Positions 53,918 to 62,767 of a stretch of DNA of 64,000 bases are shown here, one piece after another. Position numbers and translations under genes: made by a program. The notes beneath the pieces were generated by a model. That model ran no database searches and was not told the origin of the DNA. It saw nothing but the letters and a program-made list of their open reading frames with translations. Source of the DNA: Rhodanobacter sp. A1T4. GTDB lineage: Bacteria; Pseudomonadota; Gammaproteobacteria; Xanthomonadales; Rhodanobacteraceae. The DNA lies in assembly GCF_014207185.1 (NCBI RefSeq), contig NZ_JACHCP010000001.1, positions 537,512-601,511 of the forward strand, read 5' to 3'. Numbering within the stretch: the stretch's first letter is position 1; every line of letters starts with the position of its first letter.

Positions 53918-54775
53918 ATGATTCTTGATCTGGCCGCCCTGCGCACGCTCGTTGCAGCGGTTGACCTTGACGGTTTCGGCCGCGCCGCAGAGCTTCTCCA
54001 TCGATCGCCATCCGCCGTCAGTATTCAGATGCGTGCGCTGGAGGAACGATTGGGGAAGCCGCTGTTTCGAAAAAACGGCCGACGCCAGGAGCTAACGGAG
54101 TCGGGCGAACAGCTGCTTGGCTTTGCGCGACGGATGCTGGAACTCAATGACGAGGCCGTTTTGACAGTCCGTGGTACCGGGCTGCACGGGAAAGTTCGCC
54201 TTGGCGTTCCGCAGGACTTTGCGGACAGCTGGCTGCCGCAAACGCTCGCGCTGTTCACGTCGGCACATCCCAAGGTGCAGCTCGATATTCTTGTCGGGCA
54301 GAGCGACCGCCTCCTGCAACTTCTGCGAAACGGCGCGTTGGACCTCGCTCTGACCTTCGGCGATGACGGCGGACTGAGTAGTCAATTGATCGCCACGCTT
54401 CCTGTGTACTGGTACGCGAACGCGACATGGGAGTTTCCCGAGCGCGAACCGCTTCCGCTACTCGTGCTTGAGCAGCCTTGTATGTTTCGCCAGAGCGCCA
54501 TTGATGCGCTTGACCGTGCCGGATGTAGCTGGCGGATCGTTTTGTCCGGTACCAGTGTCTCTGCTCTCTGGGCCGCGGCGAAAGCGGGACTCGGCTTGGT
54601 GGCTCGCACGGCGATCCATATCCCTGACGGCGTTGCTTGTCTCGACGGCCGGTTTGGCCTTCCAAAACTAAATGCAGCGCCGCTGCATCTCGTTCGTTCG
54701 TCAACTCGCGGCGACATGGCCATCGAAGACCTGGCTGGCCTGATGGTCAACGCCGTCGACAGTCCTGTTCTCTGA
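53918..54775 (+). CDS. LysR-family regulator
   Basis: A 285-residue LysR protein. The winged HTH lies at about 1-60 (LAALRTLVAAVDLDGFGRAA, LLHRSPSAVSIQMRALEERL, GKPLFRKNGRRQEL). The effector-binding domain has LRLGVPQDF-like VRLGVPQDFADSWLP. Divergent from the DUF4865/NTF2-like pair with 99 bases between the starts, so it probably regulates them and itself. Start ATG 53918. Complete; ligand unknown. Confidence 0.9.
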   Translation: MILDLAALRTLVAAVDLDGFGRAAELLHRSPSAVSIQMRALEERLGKPLFRKNGRRQELTESGEQLLGFARRMLELNDEAVLTVRGTGLHGKVRLGVPQDFADSWLPQTLALFTSAHPKVQLDILVGQSDRLLQLLRNGALDLALTFGDDGGLSSQLIATLPVYWYANATWEFPEREPLPLLVLEQPCMFRQSAIDALDRAGCSWRIVLSGTSVSALWAAAKAGLGLVARTAIHIPDGVACLDGRFGLPKLNAAPLHLVRSSTRGDMAIEDLAGLMVNAVDSPVL

Positions 54776-54824
54776 GGCTCGCACAACAGCGTGCGCTTAA
54801 ACACACTTCCGTCGGCCATCTGAA

Positions 54825-55166
54825 TCAGAGACTGTGTTTTCGCTCAGCGGTAACCATTCCGCTTTCGGGGGCCTGCGCGAGGATCGCTTTCAACAATCCT
54901 GGAAAACGGGTATTCAGGTCCGCAAGACGTAGTGTGTTCTGGTGGATAGCACCGGCCGCGCGCGTGTGCACCAGCCCTGCGTCGCGCAGGATACGGAAGT
55001 GGTGAGACATGCTCGACTTGGGGCGGCCCCCGTCCAATTCCCCACAGGTGGCTGCTTCCACGCGCGCCAGATGCCGAACGATCTCCAGTCGGGCGGGATC
55101 GCTGAGCGCGTGAAAAATCCGCTCAAGCGTGAACTGGTCAGCAGTAGGGTGTTTGTACGGACGCAT
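54825..55166 (-). CDS. ArsR-family winged-helix repressor
   Basis: A 113-residue ArsR/SmtB-type regulator from ATG 55166 (MRPYKHPTADQFTLERIFHA). HTH: ALSDPARLEIVRHLARVEAA, then SSMSHHFRILRDAGLVHTRA with the recognition helix, and the wing GAIHQNTLRL. No metal-binding CxC motif is visible, so a metal signal is unlikely. Another ATG at 55193 is possible. Divergent from the Old Yellow Enzyme gene, which it very likely represses; the dyad at 55203-55220 lies between them. Confidence 0.88.
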   Translation of the reverse strand: MRPYKHPTADQFTLERIFHALSDPARLEIVRHLARVEAATCGELDGGRPKSSMSHHFRILRDAGLVHTRAAGAIHQNTLRLADLNTRFPGLLKAILAQAPESGMVTAERKHSL

Positions 55167-55202
55167 AAGGTAAATGGTACGGCTTTTGACCATTACTCGA
55201 TA

Positions 55203-55220
55203 GTTCGACTATTATCGAAC
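55203..55220. promoter_or_regulatory. candidate ArsR operator
   Basis: GTTCGA-CTATTA-TCGAAC, a perfect 6-bp inverted repeat with 6-bp spacer, in the short gap between the divergent arsR-type and Old Yellow Enzyme genes. The AT-rich setting fits a promoter-overlapping operator. Confidence 0.55.
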
Positions 55221-55248
55221 ATTCGTAGATTACTTTCGGAGCCTCCAG

Positions 55249-56346
55249 ATGCCTTCATTGTTCGAACCGTTCAAGCTCAAGGACGTCACCTTGCGCAATC
55301 GCATTGCCGTGCCGCCCATGTGCCAATACTCGGCCGAAGACGGGTTGATCAACGACTGGCATCGCGCGCACCTGACGGGGCTGGCGCGCGGCGGCGCCGG
55401 TCTGGTGATCGTGGAAGCAACAGCAGTTTCACCGGAGGGGCGTATTACCCCTGGATGCACAGGCATCTGGACCGACGAGCAGGCGCGAGCGTTTGTACCG
55501 GTCGTCGAGGCGATCAAGGCTGGCGGTGCCGTGCCTGGCATCCAGATCGCTCACGCCGGCCGCAAAGCCAGCGCGAATCGGCCTTGGGAGGGAGACGATC
55601 ATATCGTTGCTGACGATCCGCGCGGCTGGGAGACTATCGCGCCTTCGGCGATTGCCTTCGGTGGCAATTTGCCGAAGGTTCCAAAGGCCATGACGCTGCA
55701 AGACATTGCACGCGTACGTGCGGATTTCGTCGCGGCAGCCAAGCGTGCCCGCGATGCCGGCTTCGAATGGCTGGAGCTGCATTTCGCGCATGGCTACCTG
55801 GGCCAAAGCTTCTTCTCCGTGCACTCCAACCAGCGCGATGACATTTATGGTGGCAGCCTGGAAAATCGCAGCCGCTTTCTGCTTGAAACGCTGGCTGCGG
55901 TGAGGGAAGTATGGCCTGGATATCTGCCGCTCACGGCCCGCTTTGGCGTGATCGAGTACGACGGACGGGACGACGAGACGCTGGCTGAATCCATCGAGCT
56001 GGCGAAAGGCTTCAAGCAGGGTGGGCTGGACATGCTCAGTGTCAGTGTCGGCTTCTCCACACCCTCGGCCAATATTCCCTGGGCACCTGCGTTCCTTGCG
56101 CCGATCGCAGAGCGGATTCGTCGTGAAGCGAATCTTCCTGTTTCTTCGGCATGGGGCATCGGCACACCCGAACTTGCCGAGCGTGTCCTTCAGGACGGTC
56201 AGCTCGATCTCGTCATGGTTGGCCGCGCGCATCTGGCCGATCCTCACTGGCCGTACCAGGCCGCGCGCGCATTGGGTATCGAACGTCCGTCATGGACGCT
56301 GCCGGCGCCTTACGCGCATTGGCTGGAACGCTACGCGGCAGCTTAA
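55249..56346 (+). CDS. NADH:flavin oxidoreductase, Old Yellow Enzyme (YqjM-like)
   Basis: A 365-residue FMN-dependent ene-reductase. The YqjM-type opening LFEPFKLKDVTLRNRIAVPP with Cys in PPMCQYSAEDGLIND is followed by QIAHAGRKAS (active-site His pair region), FEWLELHFAHGYLGQSFFS, NQRDDIYGGSLENRSRFLL and the FMN-binding end VMVGRAHLADPHWP. Complete TIM barrel. It reduces activated alkenes with NAD(P)H; the ArsR-type neighbour suggests induction by electrophiles (inference). Confidence 0.93.
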   Translation: MPSLFEPFKLKDVTLRNRIAVPPMCQYSAEDGLINDWHRAHLTGLARGGAGLVIVEATAVSPEGRITPGCTGIWTDEQARAFVPVVEAIKAGGAVPGIQIAHAGRKASANRPWEGDDHIVADDPRGWETIAPSAIAFGGNLPKVPKAMTLQDIARVRADFVAAAKRARDAGFEWLELHFAHGYLGQSFFSVHSNQRDDIYGGSLENRSRFLLETLAAVREVWPGYLPLTARFGVIEYDGRDDETLAESIELAKGFKQGGLDMLSVSVGFSTPSANIPWAPAFLAPIAERIRREANLPVSSAWGIGTPELAERVLQDGQLDLVMVGRAHLADPHWPYQAARALGIERPSWTLPAPYAHWLERYAAA

Positions 56347-56475
56347 TCCTACGTCTTGCATCACTCCATGCAGGATGCGGCTGGCGGGTGTTTTTCCGGA
56401 ACCAGCGTTTCCGCCCTCTGGGCCGCGGCCTTGGACCGGCGCAAAACATTCACGACACTTGCGTTGAGTCTCACC

Positions 56476-58878
56476 TCATTGATCGGATGAGCCGTCGTAC
56501 CCCGCGGGCGGTGCGCAACAGGGTGGACCCAAGCCGATGCTGGCCCGACCGAGTATTTTGACAGTGGCAGACAGTTCGCCTTGGAAGGCGGGTTTTGCAT
56601 GGCTTCCGACCAGCTCAAAACGATAGTCGTGCCCAGCGGCAGCAGCGAGAGTGAATCGGCCACCATCGATGATCTTGTCCGGTTTGCCGTTATCAAATAT
56701 CTGCAGCTTACGTCCCTCCCACGGCGTCAGGAAATGCAGCGTTGAGTCCTCTCCGGCACGCAGGCTGAAAGCTGTTACCTGGCCATCAATTGCCTGCACA
56801 TCAACGATGGCACCGCCTTGCAGTGCCGTCGATCCGGCGATCGTCCACCCAGGCGGTATCGCCGGTCCCACGCGTATCAGTCCGTCGTTGTCCTGTATGG
56901 CCAGCACTTCTGACAGGGTGAGTGCGACCACCCCGGACTGCTCGATATAGAACTCGTCGGGCGCACCGGGTACCAGGGCCGACATGCCGTTCGGAAAAAC
57001 CTGATACAGCTGCACCAATTGGAAAATCGCGTCGGCTACTTCGGTCCCCAGCCCAAGGCGCGCGGCTTGAATGGGATCCAGACTCCAGTCCGCGGCGTGG
57101 ACAAACGGGCGTAGCGCATAAGTACGTTGTGCGAGCTTGAACAGCGGGCTGTCGATGCCGATCAGGTCGTACGGCCATACCGGTTCCAGACCGATATTTT
57201 CGCCATTGCTGTACGGCACAGTCGGTTCATAACTGGCGGCGATCACCTTGTCTGCGGGCAACGCGTCGGCGGAAGGTGAGGCGACGATAGATGCACCTAC
57301 CAGAGGTAGCGGAGGTGTTTTCTGCAACGCAGTCTTCAGTTGCGCCGAGAGATCAGCATCTCGTTGTAGCAGCTGCGCTGCGGCAATCGTAGCCGGGTAA
57401 AGCGCATGGATGGCTGCCAGATCGGTGGTTGGATCGGTGACGTCCATCTGCGTTTCATGGGCGTTCGATGGTGAGGTGTGCAGTTGCTCATCTTTACCGT
57501 CTTTCTGATAGCTGAGCAGAAACCGCGCAGACTCTGCCATCAGCGGATAGTTTGCATGCAGAAACGCCAGGTCACGTGTCTGCAAATAGGTTCGCCATAC
57601 CCAAAGGCCGATCTCCGCACCACTCGATAGCGTGCGCGCATTCGAACTGGCGGACCAACTGAGATCGCAGCTATGTGTGGTGATGGGGAATGGCCGCAAG
57701 CCATCGCTCTCGTATTCCACGCCCTTTCCATTGAATCGCATCGTTTCCGGAACACATATGCCGGGACGGCCGCCCATGTGTTCCAGTGTCCAGCGATGGA
57801 TAGCATCCAGGTTGTTGCGATACAGCGCGAATACCGGTGCATTGAGTTGCGGGACGCCCGCTGCCAGGTTGGCGCCGACTTGCATGCGCAGATTCCAGAA
57901 CCAGAACGCAGCAGGGTCCCAAAAATGATCGTCTTTGGCAGAAGAAAACAGATCAGCTATACCTGCCTGTGATCCGGGAATGCTGTCGCCGTTATGTGCG
58001 GCTGATGCAAACAAATAAAGCATGCGCATGGTTTCTGCATAGCGCGCCGTGCCGTCTCTGGATTCGGCCCGGATCAGCAGCGCATGTGACCAGAAAGTGT
58101 GCCACCAAACGGTTGTACTGCTTGCATCAATGGGTACTCCGAGTGCGTCGTGCACGACATCGATGGCCGCCCGATGCCCATCAAAGGCCGGTGCGGCAAT
58201 GATGACTCGCAAAGCGCCCTGTATCGTGGGACGAGCCGTGATTTCAACCGTACGTGAGTCGATGACGCTCGCCGTTGAATCGCGCCCGTTAACGACCTCG
58301 ATGGCAGCGACCGAACCAAAACGCCGATTCGAGGCGCCGGGTAGCTTGTCATCGAGCCATGTCTCTGCCAGCACAGCCATGTCGCCCTGCGTGGAAGCGA
58401 TCGGATTTCTTGGCTCCCATAGATGCAGGCGGATATGTTGCAAAGACGAGGGAGGCAGCCCGCGTACGTCGACGATGACCCGATCTGCCGAATGATCGAC
58501 CCATGTGCGTAGCGATACGCCGCCACCATTTTCTTCCAACGCACCGTCGTATAGATTCACCCGGCCGCGAAAGCTTCTGTCGCTGGTGAGTCGTTGCAGA
58601 TCGGGAAAGCTCACCTGACCAGATGATCGCCGGTACGGCAGTGTGTCCGCCCGATTGAGCTGTACGGTCAGGCCGTCCTTCGCCCAGAACGCTGCGCCCA
58701 GCCTCCCATTGCCGAGACCAACGGCTTGGGAGGGAAGAATATTTGGCTGATAAATGGCTATGTCTGATCGCGCAACGATGGCTTCAGTCGGAGAGTCGGC
58801 AGCCAGTGTGCTGAGTGGAACTATTGAACAAAGAAGCACCAGGCACGTCAGCCAAGCCCTGATCATCATTAGCCCCAT
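56476..58878 (-). CDS. secreted six-hairpin glycosidase (GH95/DUF5703-like)
   Basis: An 800-residue exported protein. The signal peptide (AWLTCLVLLCSIVPLSTLAA) is followed by an N-terminal beta-sandwich domain with AVGLGNGRLGAAFWAKDG and LNRADTLPYRRSS, typical of the GH95/DUF5703 opening. The (alpha/alpha)6 barrel follows (YLFASAAHNGDSIPGSQAGI, DDHFWDPAAFWFWNLRMQVG, ICVPETMRFNGKG, SSGAEIGLWVWRTYLQT, HETQMDVTDPTTDLA). A C-terminal beta-sandwich (LRAGEDSTLHFLTPWEGRKL) completes it. Distant enough that alpha-fucosidase activity cannot be assumed. Start ATG 58878, alternatives 58869 and 58866. Same strand as the DUF4034 gene upstream. Confidence 0.72.
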   Translation of the reverse strand: MGLMMIRAWLTCLVLLCSIVPLSTLAADSPTEAIVARSDIAIYQPNILPSQAVGLGNGRLGAAFWAKDGLTVQLNRADTLPYRRSSGQVSFPDLQRLTSDRSFRGRVNLYDGALEENGGGVSLRTWVDHSADRVIVDVRGLPPSSLQHIRLHLWEPRNPIASTQGDMAVLAETWLDDKLPGASNRRFGSVAAIEVVNGRDSTASVIDSRTVEITARPTIQGALRVIIAAPAFDGHRAAIDVVHDALGVPIDASSTTVWWHTFWSHALLIRAESRDGTARYAETMRMLYLFASAAHNGDSIPGSQAGIADLFSSAKDDHFWDPAAFWFWNLRMQVGANLAAGVPQLNAPVFALYRNNLDAIHRWTLEHMGGRPGICVPETMRFNGKGVEYESDGLRPFPITTHSCDLSWSASSNARTLSSGAEIGLWVWRTYLQTRDLAFLHANYPLMAESARFLLSYQKDGKDEQLHTSPSNAHETQMDVTDPTTDLAAIHALYPATIAAAQLLQRDADLSAQLKTALQKTPPLPLVGASIVASPSADALPADKVIAASYEPTVPYSNGENIGLEPVWPYDLIGIDSPLFKLAQRTYALRPFVHAADWSLDPIQAARLGLGTEVADAIFQLVQLYQVFPNGMSALVPGAPDEFYIEQSGVVALTLSEVLAIQDNDGLIRVGPAIPPGWTIAGSTALQGGAIVDVQAIDGQVTAFSLRAGEDSTLHFLTPWEGRKLQIFDNGKPDKIIDGGRFTLAAAAGHDYRFELVGSHAKPAFQGELSATVKILGRASIGLGPPCCAPPAGYDGSSDQ

Positions 58879-59015
58879 AGGAAGAGAGTTCCGCCATAAA
58901 AGCTGATTCTGCGCTAAAGGATTGGTGCTGTGCTTCTGTCCGCGATTCTTTTACAAATTGCACTGTCTCGATACTTCGAAGAACGTGGATTACCGTCCGC
59001 TTTCGGCGGCGGACA

Positions 59016-60617
59016 TTACGAATGTACGTCCTTTTGCATCGCACGCATCTCTGCAACGGGACCTCGCTGGGCCGGGTCGTTGCCGAATCGCGCGACAAAA
59101 TCAGAAATTGTTTGATCTAGTCCGTCGCGTGGCTGATCTTTCTGAATGCTCGCCCGAAGCAGCCAACCCTGAGGATTGTCAGGGCTCATCTGAATCAGCC
59201 GATTGGCCACTGCCCAGCCTTTATCCCAATCATGACTCGAATTGACGTAGATATTTCCGAGCTCGATCAAAGTCCACGAGTCCGACGGATTCATGCGTAA
59301 TGCTTGCTCATAGTCCTCGATGGCACCATTAAAATTTCCAGTTGACTCATAGGCCAGGCCGCGCGCATCGAATGCATTTTCATCTTGCGGAGCCAGTTTA
59401 ATCAGTGCGTTGCCTTCGGCAACCGCCCAGTCCGAATAACCTAACGCTGGCAGGTCAAATGCACGGCTTTCGCGTTGATCGATCTGGCTTGGATCGAAAC
59501 GAAGCAATTGCGAGCGATAAATGACCGACAGGACGGGAGAATTGCGATTCTTGGCCGCCCAACCAGCGCTCATCAGCATACCGACCGGCGCCGTCTCGGC
59601 AAATACTTGTCGGTAGAGGTTGAACTCTGTGACAGGGTTGCAAGGACAATTCTCGACATAGGCTTCGCCGCCACTGCTCTCTGATACAAGCAACTTCAGC
59701 AAAGGGTTTTCGCTGACGTGATGCTGGGCGCTAGCAATGATTCGCTGCATTTCTCCCACAGAGCCGCCCCATTTGGGCTGCGCCATCCAGACCAAGCGCG
59801 CATAAATTGTGTAATTAGCTGGATCTACCGCGAGGCCACGTTTGGCCGCGCTCATCAGGTAGGGACCATCACTTTCCAATGTGCCCGCGTAAATCATCGC
59901 TGTGTAGGCGGGAGTCATATGCGGATCAAGCTTGACTGCCTGGTCGAGGTCCGTGCGCCCACTTTCAAGTAAGCGGCTCATCGATTCGAAGGAACTCTGC
60001 GGCGTCTTCGCAGCGTACTCGGAGCCGCGAATCTGCTGAGCCATTTGCACGTATGCCGTGCCACTGGCAGCCAATGCGAAAGGACTCATAGGCATTTGGC
60101 GCTTCCAGGCATCCATGAGCGCGCGGGTTTCTTCGGATCCATTCCTGAAATCTATGTTGAACGTACGATCCAGAGCTCCCTGCATTCCTGGCTGCGACGA
60201 CTGTGCGTGCATCGCATCGGCAAGGCGCCTATCCAGTTCCGCCGCATGTCCGGTTTGAATGAGATCCCGTGCTTCATACGGTGTCACCCACGGATCGAAT
60301 TGATAGTGGCAGTAGGCAGAGGTTACTGTCTTTGACCAGGCAAGCCCCGGCGGATCAGGATAGTGAAGGCACCTTTGTAGCTGGTCGGAAATCGCCTCTG
60401 CCTGCCTGGCGGCAGTCAGGAATTGATTGAGCTGATCATCATCAAAGGGAGGCGCGTTTACTGTTTCTGGTGGCGTAAGCCGTTTGACTGCTGGATGCGC
60501 AGTTGCAATTGTATCGGCAGATGATCGAGTCTCGCCCCAGGGCCATAACGACAAGCAGGCCGCAACAGATATCAAAAATATGCCAGCAATAAGAAGCCAA
60601 CGCGTACGTGATGCCAT
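59016..60617 (-). CDS. DUF4034/TPR protein, membrane-anchored
   Basis: A 533-residue protein, ATG 60617 preceded by AGGGG. An N-terminal hydrophobic anchor (WLLIAGIFLISVAACLSLWP) is followed by a DUF4034-like region (about 110-330, including DRRLADAMHAQSSQPGMQGA and GGSVGEMQRIIASAQHH). TPR units follow at the C-terminus (NAFDARGLAYESTGNFNGAI, DSWTLIELGNIYVNSSHDWD, PQGWLLRASIQKD). Function unknown; periplasmic TPR scaffold is the simplest reading. It is 137 bases upstream of the glycosidase on the same strand, which may place them in one unit, though the gap could hold a promoter. Confidence 0.7.
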   Translation of the reverse strand: MASRTRWLLIAGIFLISVAACLSLWPWGETRSSADTIATAHPAVKRLTPPETVNAPPFDDDQLNQFLTAARQAEAISDQLQRCLHYPDPPGLAWSKTVTSAYCHYQFDPWVTPYEARDLIQTGHAAELDRRLADAMHAQSSQPGMQGALDRTFNIDFRNGSEETRALMDAWKRQMPMSPFALAASGTAYVQMAQQIRGSEYAAKTPQSSFESMSRLLESGRTDLDQAVKLDPHMTPAYTAMIYAGTLESDGPYLMSAAKRGLAVDPANYTIYARLVWMAQPKWGGSVGEMQRIIASAQHHVSENPLLKLLVSESSGGEAYVENCPCNPVTEFNLYRQVFAETAPVGMLMSAGWAAKNRNSPVLSVIYRSQLLRFDPSQIDQRESRAFDLPALGYSDWAVAEGNALIKLAPQDENAFDARGLAYESTGNFNGAIEDYEQALRMNPSDSWTLIELGNIYVNSSHDWDKGWAVANRLIQMSPDNPQGWLLRASIQKDQPRDGLDQTISDFVARFGNDPAQRGPVAEMRAMQKDVHS

Positions 60618-60796
60618 GTCTTGTATCCCCTGTCGAAAATGCAAAATCTATATGTAGTTTGCAGTATCTAGCGCTCTCTAACGCAAATGGATTTTGATTT
60701 GTATAGAGGGGCGAACTTGCAGGTTCTCGCGGCTCCAGCCTTCTTGAGCAATTTATGGGCAAGTTTGATGTCGGCTATTGTCGAAAACGGACGCTG

Positions 60797-61516
60797 CTAT
60801 TTTGTATGGTTCGTTGTCGATACAACGCGCCAGCTATTGAGCAAGGTGCGTGTCTGTTCCAGTACGGTCGCTTTCAGCAATGCGCCCTTGGCCGTGTCGA
60901 TCTCCTTCCATCCGAGCAGATCGAGGCAAGCCCCTGGAGGATGGTAGAACGGCATGATCTGGCCTTTGAGCGTGAGCATCCGGATGCGTGTGACGGAGTC
61001 GTTGACGCTGGCGCCCGTAATGCGCGAAAGCAAGGCCAGGGTCACCTTGTTCAGTGGCTGCTTCAATCGTCGATGGAGCAGTTTGGAAGCGACATTGGCT
61101 TCTTCGTCGGCGAGCTCTCGAGCAACGAAGAGTCGTCTTTTCGACACATGCGGTTGCAAAAGCACGCTGTCCAGGGTCACTGCCTGGATACCGATGAACG
61201 CATCGATCAGGGCATCCATGTCGCCATTACCCTTCAATATGTCATTGGCTTGCCGCATGGCTGGCGCGAAGCGGTCCCTGAGATCGTTCGTGATGTATTC
61301 GGCGCACGCCTGATACACGCCTTCCTTGTTTTCGAAGTAGTACTGCAGTGCCGGCGCGTTGACCCCGGCGGCGGCGGCGATGTCGCGTGTCGAAGCACCG
61401 GCGAAACCATGCTCGCCGAACAGCTTGATAGCCGCGGCGATGATTCGCTGGCGCGTTTCGTCGCCACGTGCGTAACCGCCCGCCGTGGGGCGACGGGGAC
61501 GCTTGGTTGGACTCAT
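60797..61516 (-). CDS. TetR-family repressor, CerR/YbiH-like
   Basis: A 239-residue TetR regulator starting at ATG 61516 (MSPTKRPRRPTAGGYARGDE). The HTH is IIAAAIKLFGEHGFAGASTR, DIAAAAGVNAPALQYYFENK, EGVYQACAEYI. The C-terminal part resembles the CerR/DUF1956 domain of YbiH (CecR). YbiH itself represses an efflux-linked operon with an HlyD-type gene. Here it is divergent from emrA/emrB and the four-half-site operator lies between them. The open frame reaching 62080 crosses into emrA and is not used. Confidence 0.88.
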   Translation of the reverse strand: MSPTKRPRRPTAGGYARGDETRQRIIAAAIKLFGEHGFAGASTRDIAAAAGVNAPALQYYFENKEGVYQACAEYITNDLRDRFAPAMRQANDILKGNGDMDALIDAFIGIQAVTLDSVLLQPHVSKRRLFVARELADEEANVASKLLHRRLKQPLNKVTLALLSRITGASVNDSVTRIRMLTLKGQIMPFYHPPGACLDLLGWKEIDTAKGALLKATVLEQTRTLLNSWRVVSTTNHTK

Positions 61517-61571
61517 GCGCTGGCTCTCATGCGAGTTTTCTCCTGCTGGCGCCCCAACAATAACATTTGAC

Positions 61572-61615
61572 AAAAGTATTCCAATCGGAATAAATATTCC
61601 ACTTGGAATACTTTT
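61572..61615. promoter_or_regulatory. 44-bp TetR operator with four ATTCC-type half sites
   Basis: Outer arms AAAAGTATTCCAA (61572-61584) and TTGGAATACTTTT (61603-61615) are perfect complements; inside lies a second dyad GGAATA-AA-TATTCC (61587-61600). It ends 12 bases before the emrA ATG and 55 bases from the tetR ATG. Confidence 0.75.
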
Positions 61616-61627
61616 GGACGACTCCCC

Positions 61628-62767
61628 ATGCCCACTACGACTGGATCTGCATCGGACGCCGATGCCTCGAAAGGTGCTGCTCCACCGGCGCGCCCGTCGA
61701 AAATACGCCGCTTCCTCATGCCAGCCGGCGTTGTGTTGGCCATCGCGGCGGTGTTGGCCCTCGCTTACTGGTGGCTGGTGGGTCGCTTTATCCAGAGCAC
61801 GGACGATGCCTACCTGCAGGCCGACAGCGTCACGGTCGCCCCGAAGGTCAGTGGCTATGTCACCGACGTTTACGTCGGCGACAACGTTCCGGTAAAGGTC
61901 GGCGATCCATTGGTGAGGCTCGATAGTCGCCAATATCAGGCCGCGCTGGATCAAGCCCAGGCCACGATCGATGCGCGCAAGGCGGATATCCTGCGCGCGC
62001 AGGCTGGCGTTCCGCAGCAGCGTGCTGCTATCGAACAGGCAAAGGCGCAACAACAAGCTGCAGCGGTCAACAGCCGCCATGCCGAAGACGAAGTGCGTCG
62101 CTACGGACCGCTGGCGACAACCGGTGCCGAAAGCGGCGATCAGCTATCGGTGTTGACCACCAACCGTGATCAGGCGCGCGCAACGCTGAGCGCCGATGCT
62201 GCGGCGCTTGATCAGGCGCAAGCGCGAATGGCTGATCTCAACGCTCAGCTCATGCAAGCGCAGGCGCAACTGGAAGTGGCGGAGGCATCGGCGCGTCAGG
62301 CGCAGCTCGATATGCAAGACACCTTGATTCGCAGTTCGCTGGCCGGTCGCATCGGTGACCGCACGGTACGCGTGGGGCAGTACGCGCAACCCGGTACGCG
62401 GATGATGACCGTCGTGCCGGTGCAGAGCATTTATCTCACGGCCAACTTCAAGGAGACCCAAGTCGGCCGGATGCGCGCAGGTCAACGTGCGAGTCTGCAT
62501 GTGGATGCGTTGGCGGGCGCCGATCTGCACGGTGTGGTCGACAGCTTCGCGCCGGGCACCGGTTCGCAGTTTGCGTTGCTGCCACCTGAAAACGCGACCG
62601 GCAATTTCACCAAGATCGTGCAGCGTGTACCGGTGCGCATCCGCATCGATGCTGATGCGAATACGCGGAAATTGCTGGTTCCCGGTTTGTCGGTGACGGT
62701 AGACGTGGATACACGCCCTGCGCAAGACGATCAGTCGGTGACGACAGCAGGCAATAGTCATGGCTGA
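61628..62767 (+). CDS. emrA: EmrA-type membrane fusion protein
   Basis: Periplasmic adaptor (HlyD family) of a tripartite multidrug efflux pump, 379 residues. One inner-membrane helix (FLMPAGVVLAIAAVLALAYW), then the STDDAYLQADSVTVAPKVSG signature with lipoyl half-motifs, a long helical hairpin (about 105-215, rich in Ala/Gln heptads) and the second lipoyl half (DTLIRSSLAGRIGDRTVRVG), ending with a beta-barrel domain (ANFKETQVGRMRAGQRASLH). ATG 61628 has a weak ribosome-binding site. Its end overlaps emrB by 8 bases. Controlled by the divergent TetR regulator by inference. Confidence 0.92.
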   Translation: MPTTTGSASDADASKGAAPPARPSKIRRFLMPAGVVLAIAAVLALAYWWLVGRFIQSTDDAYLQADSVTVAPKVSGYVTDVYVGDNVPVKVGDPLVRLDSRQYQAALDQAQATIDARKADILRAQAGVPQQRAAIEQAKAQQQAAAVNSRHAEDEVRRYGPLATTGAESGDQLSVLTTNRDQARATLSADAAALDQAQARMADLNAQLMQAQAQLEVAEASARQAQLDMQDTLIRSSLAGRIGDRTVRVGQYAQPGTRMMTVVPVQSIYLTANFKETQVGRMRAGQRASLHVDALAGADLHGVVDSFAPGTGSQFALLPPENATGNFTKIVQRVPVRIRIDADANTRKLLVPGLSVTVDVDTRPAQDDQSVTTAGNSHG

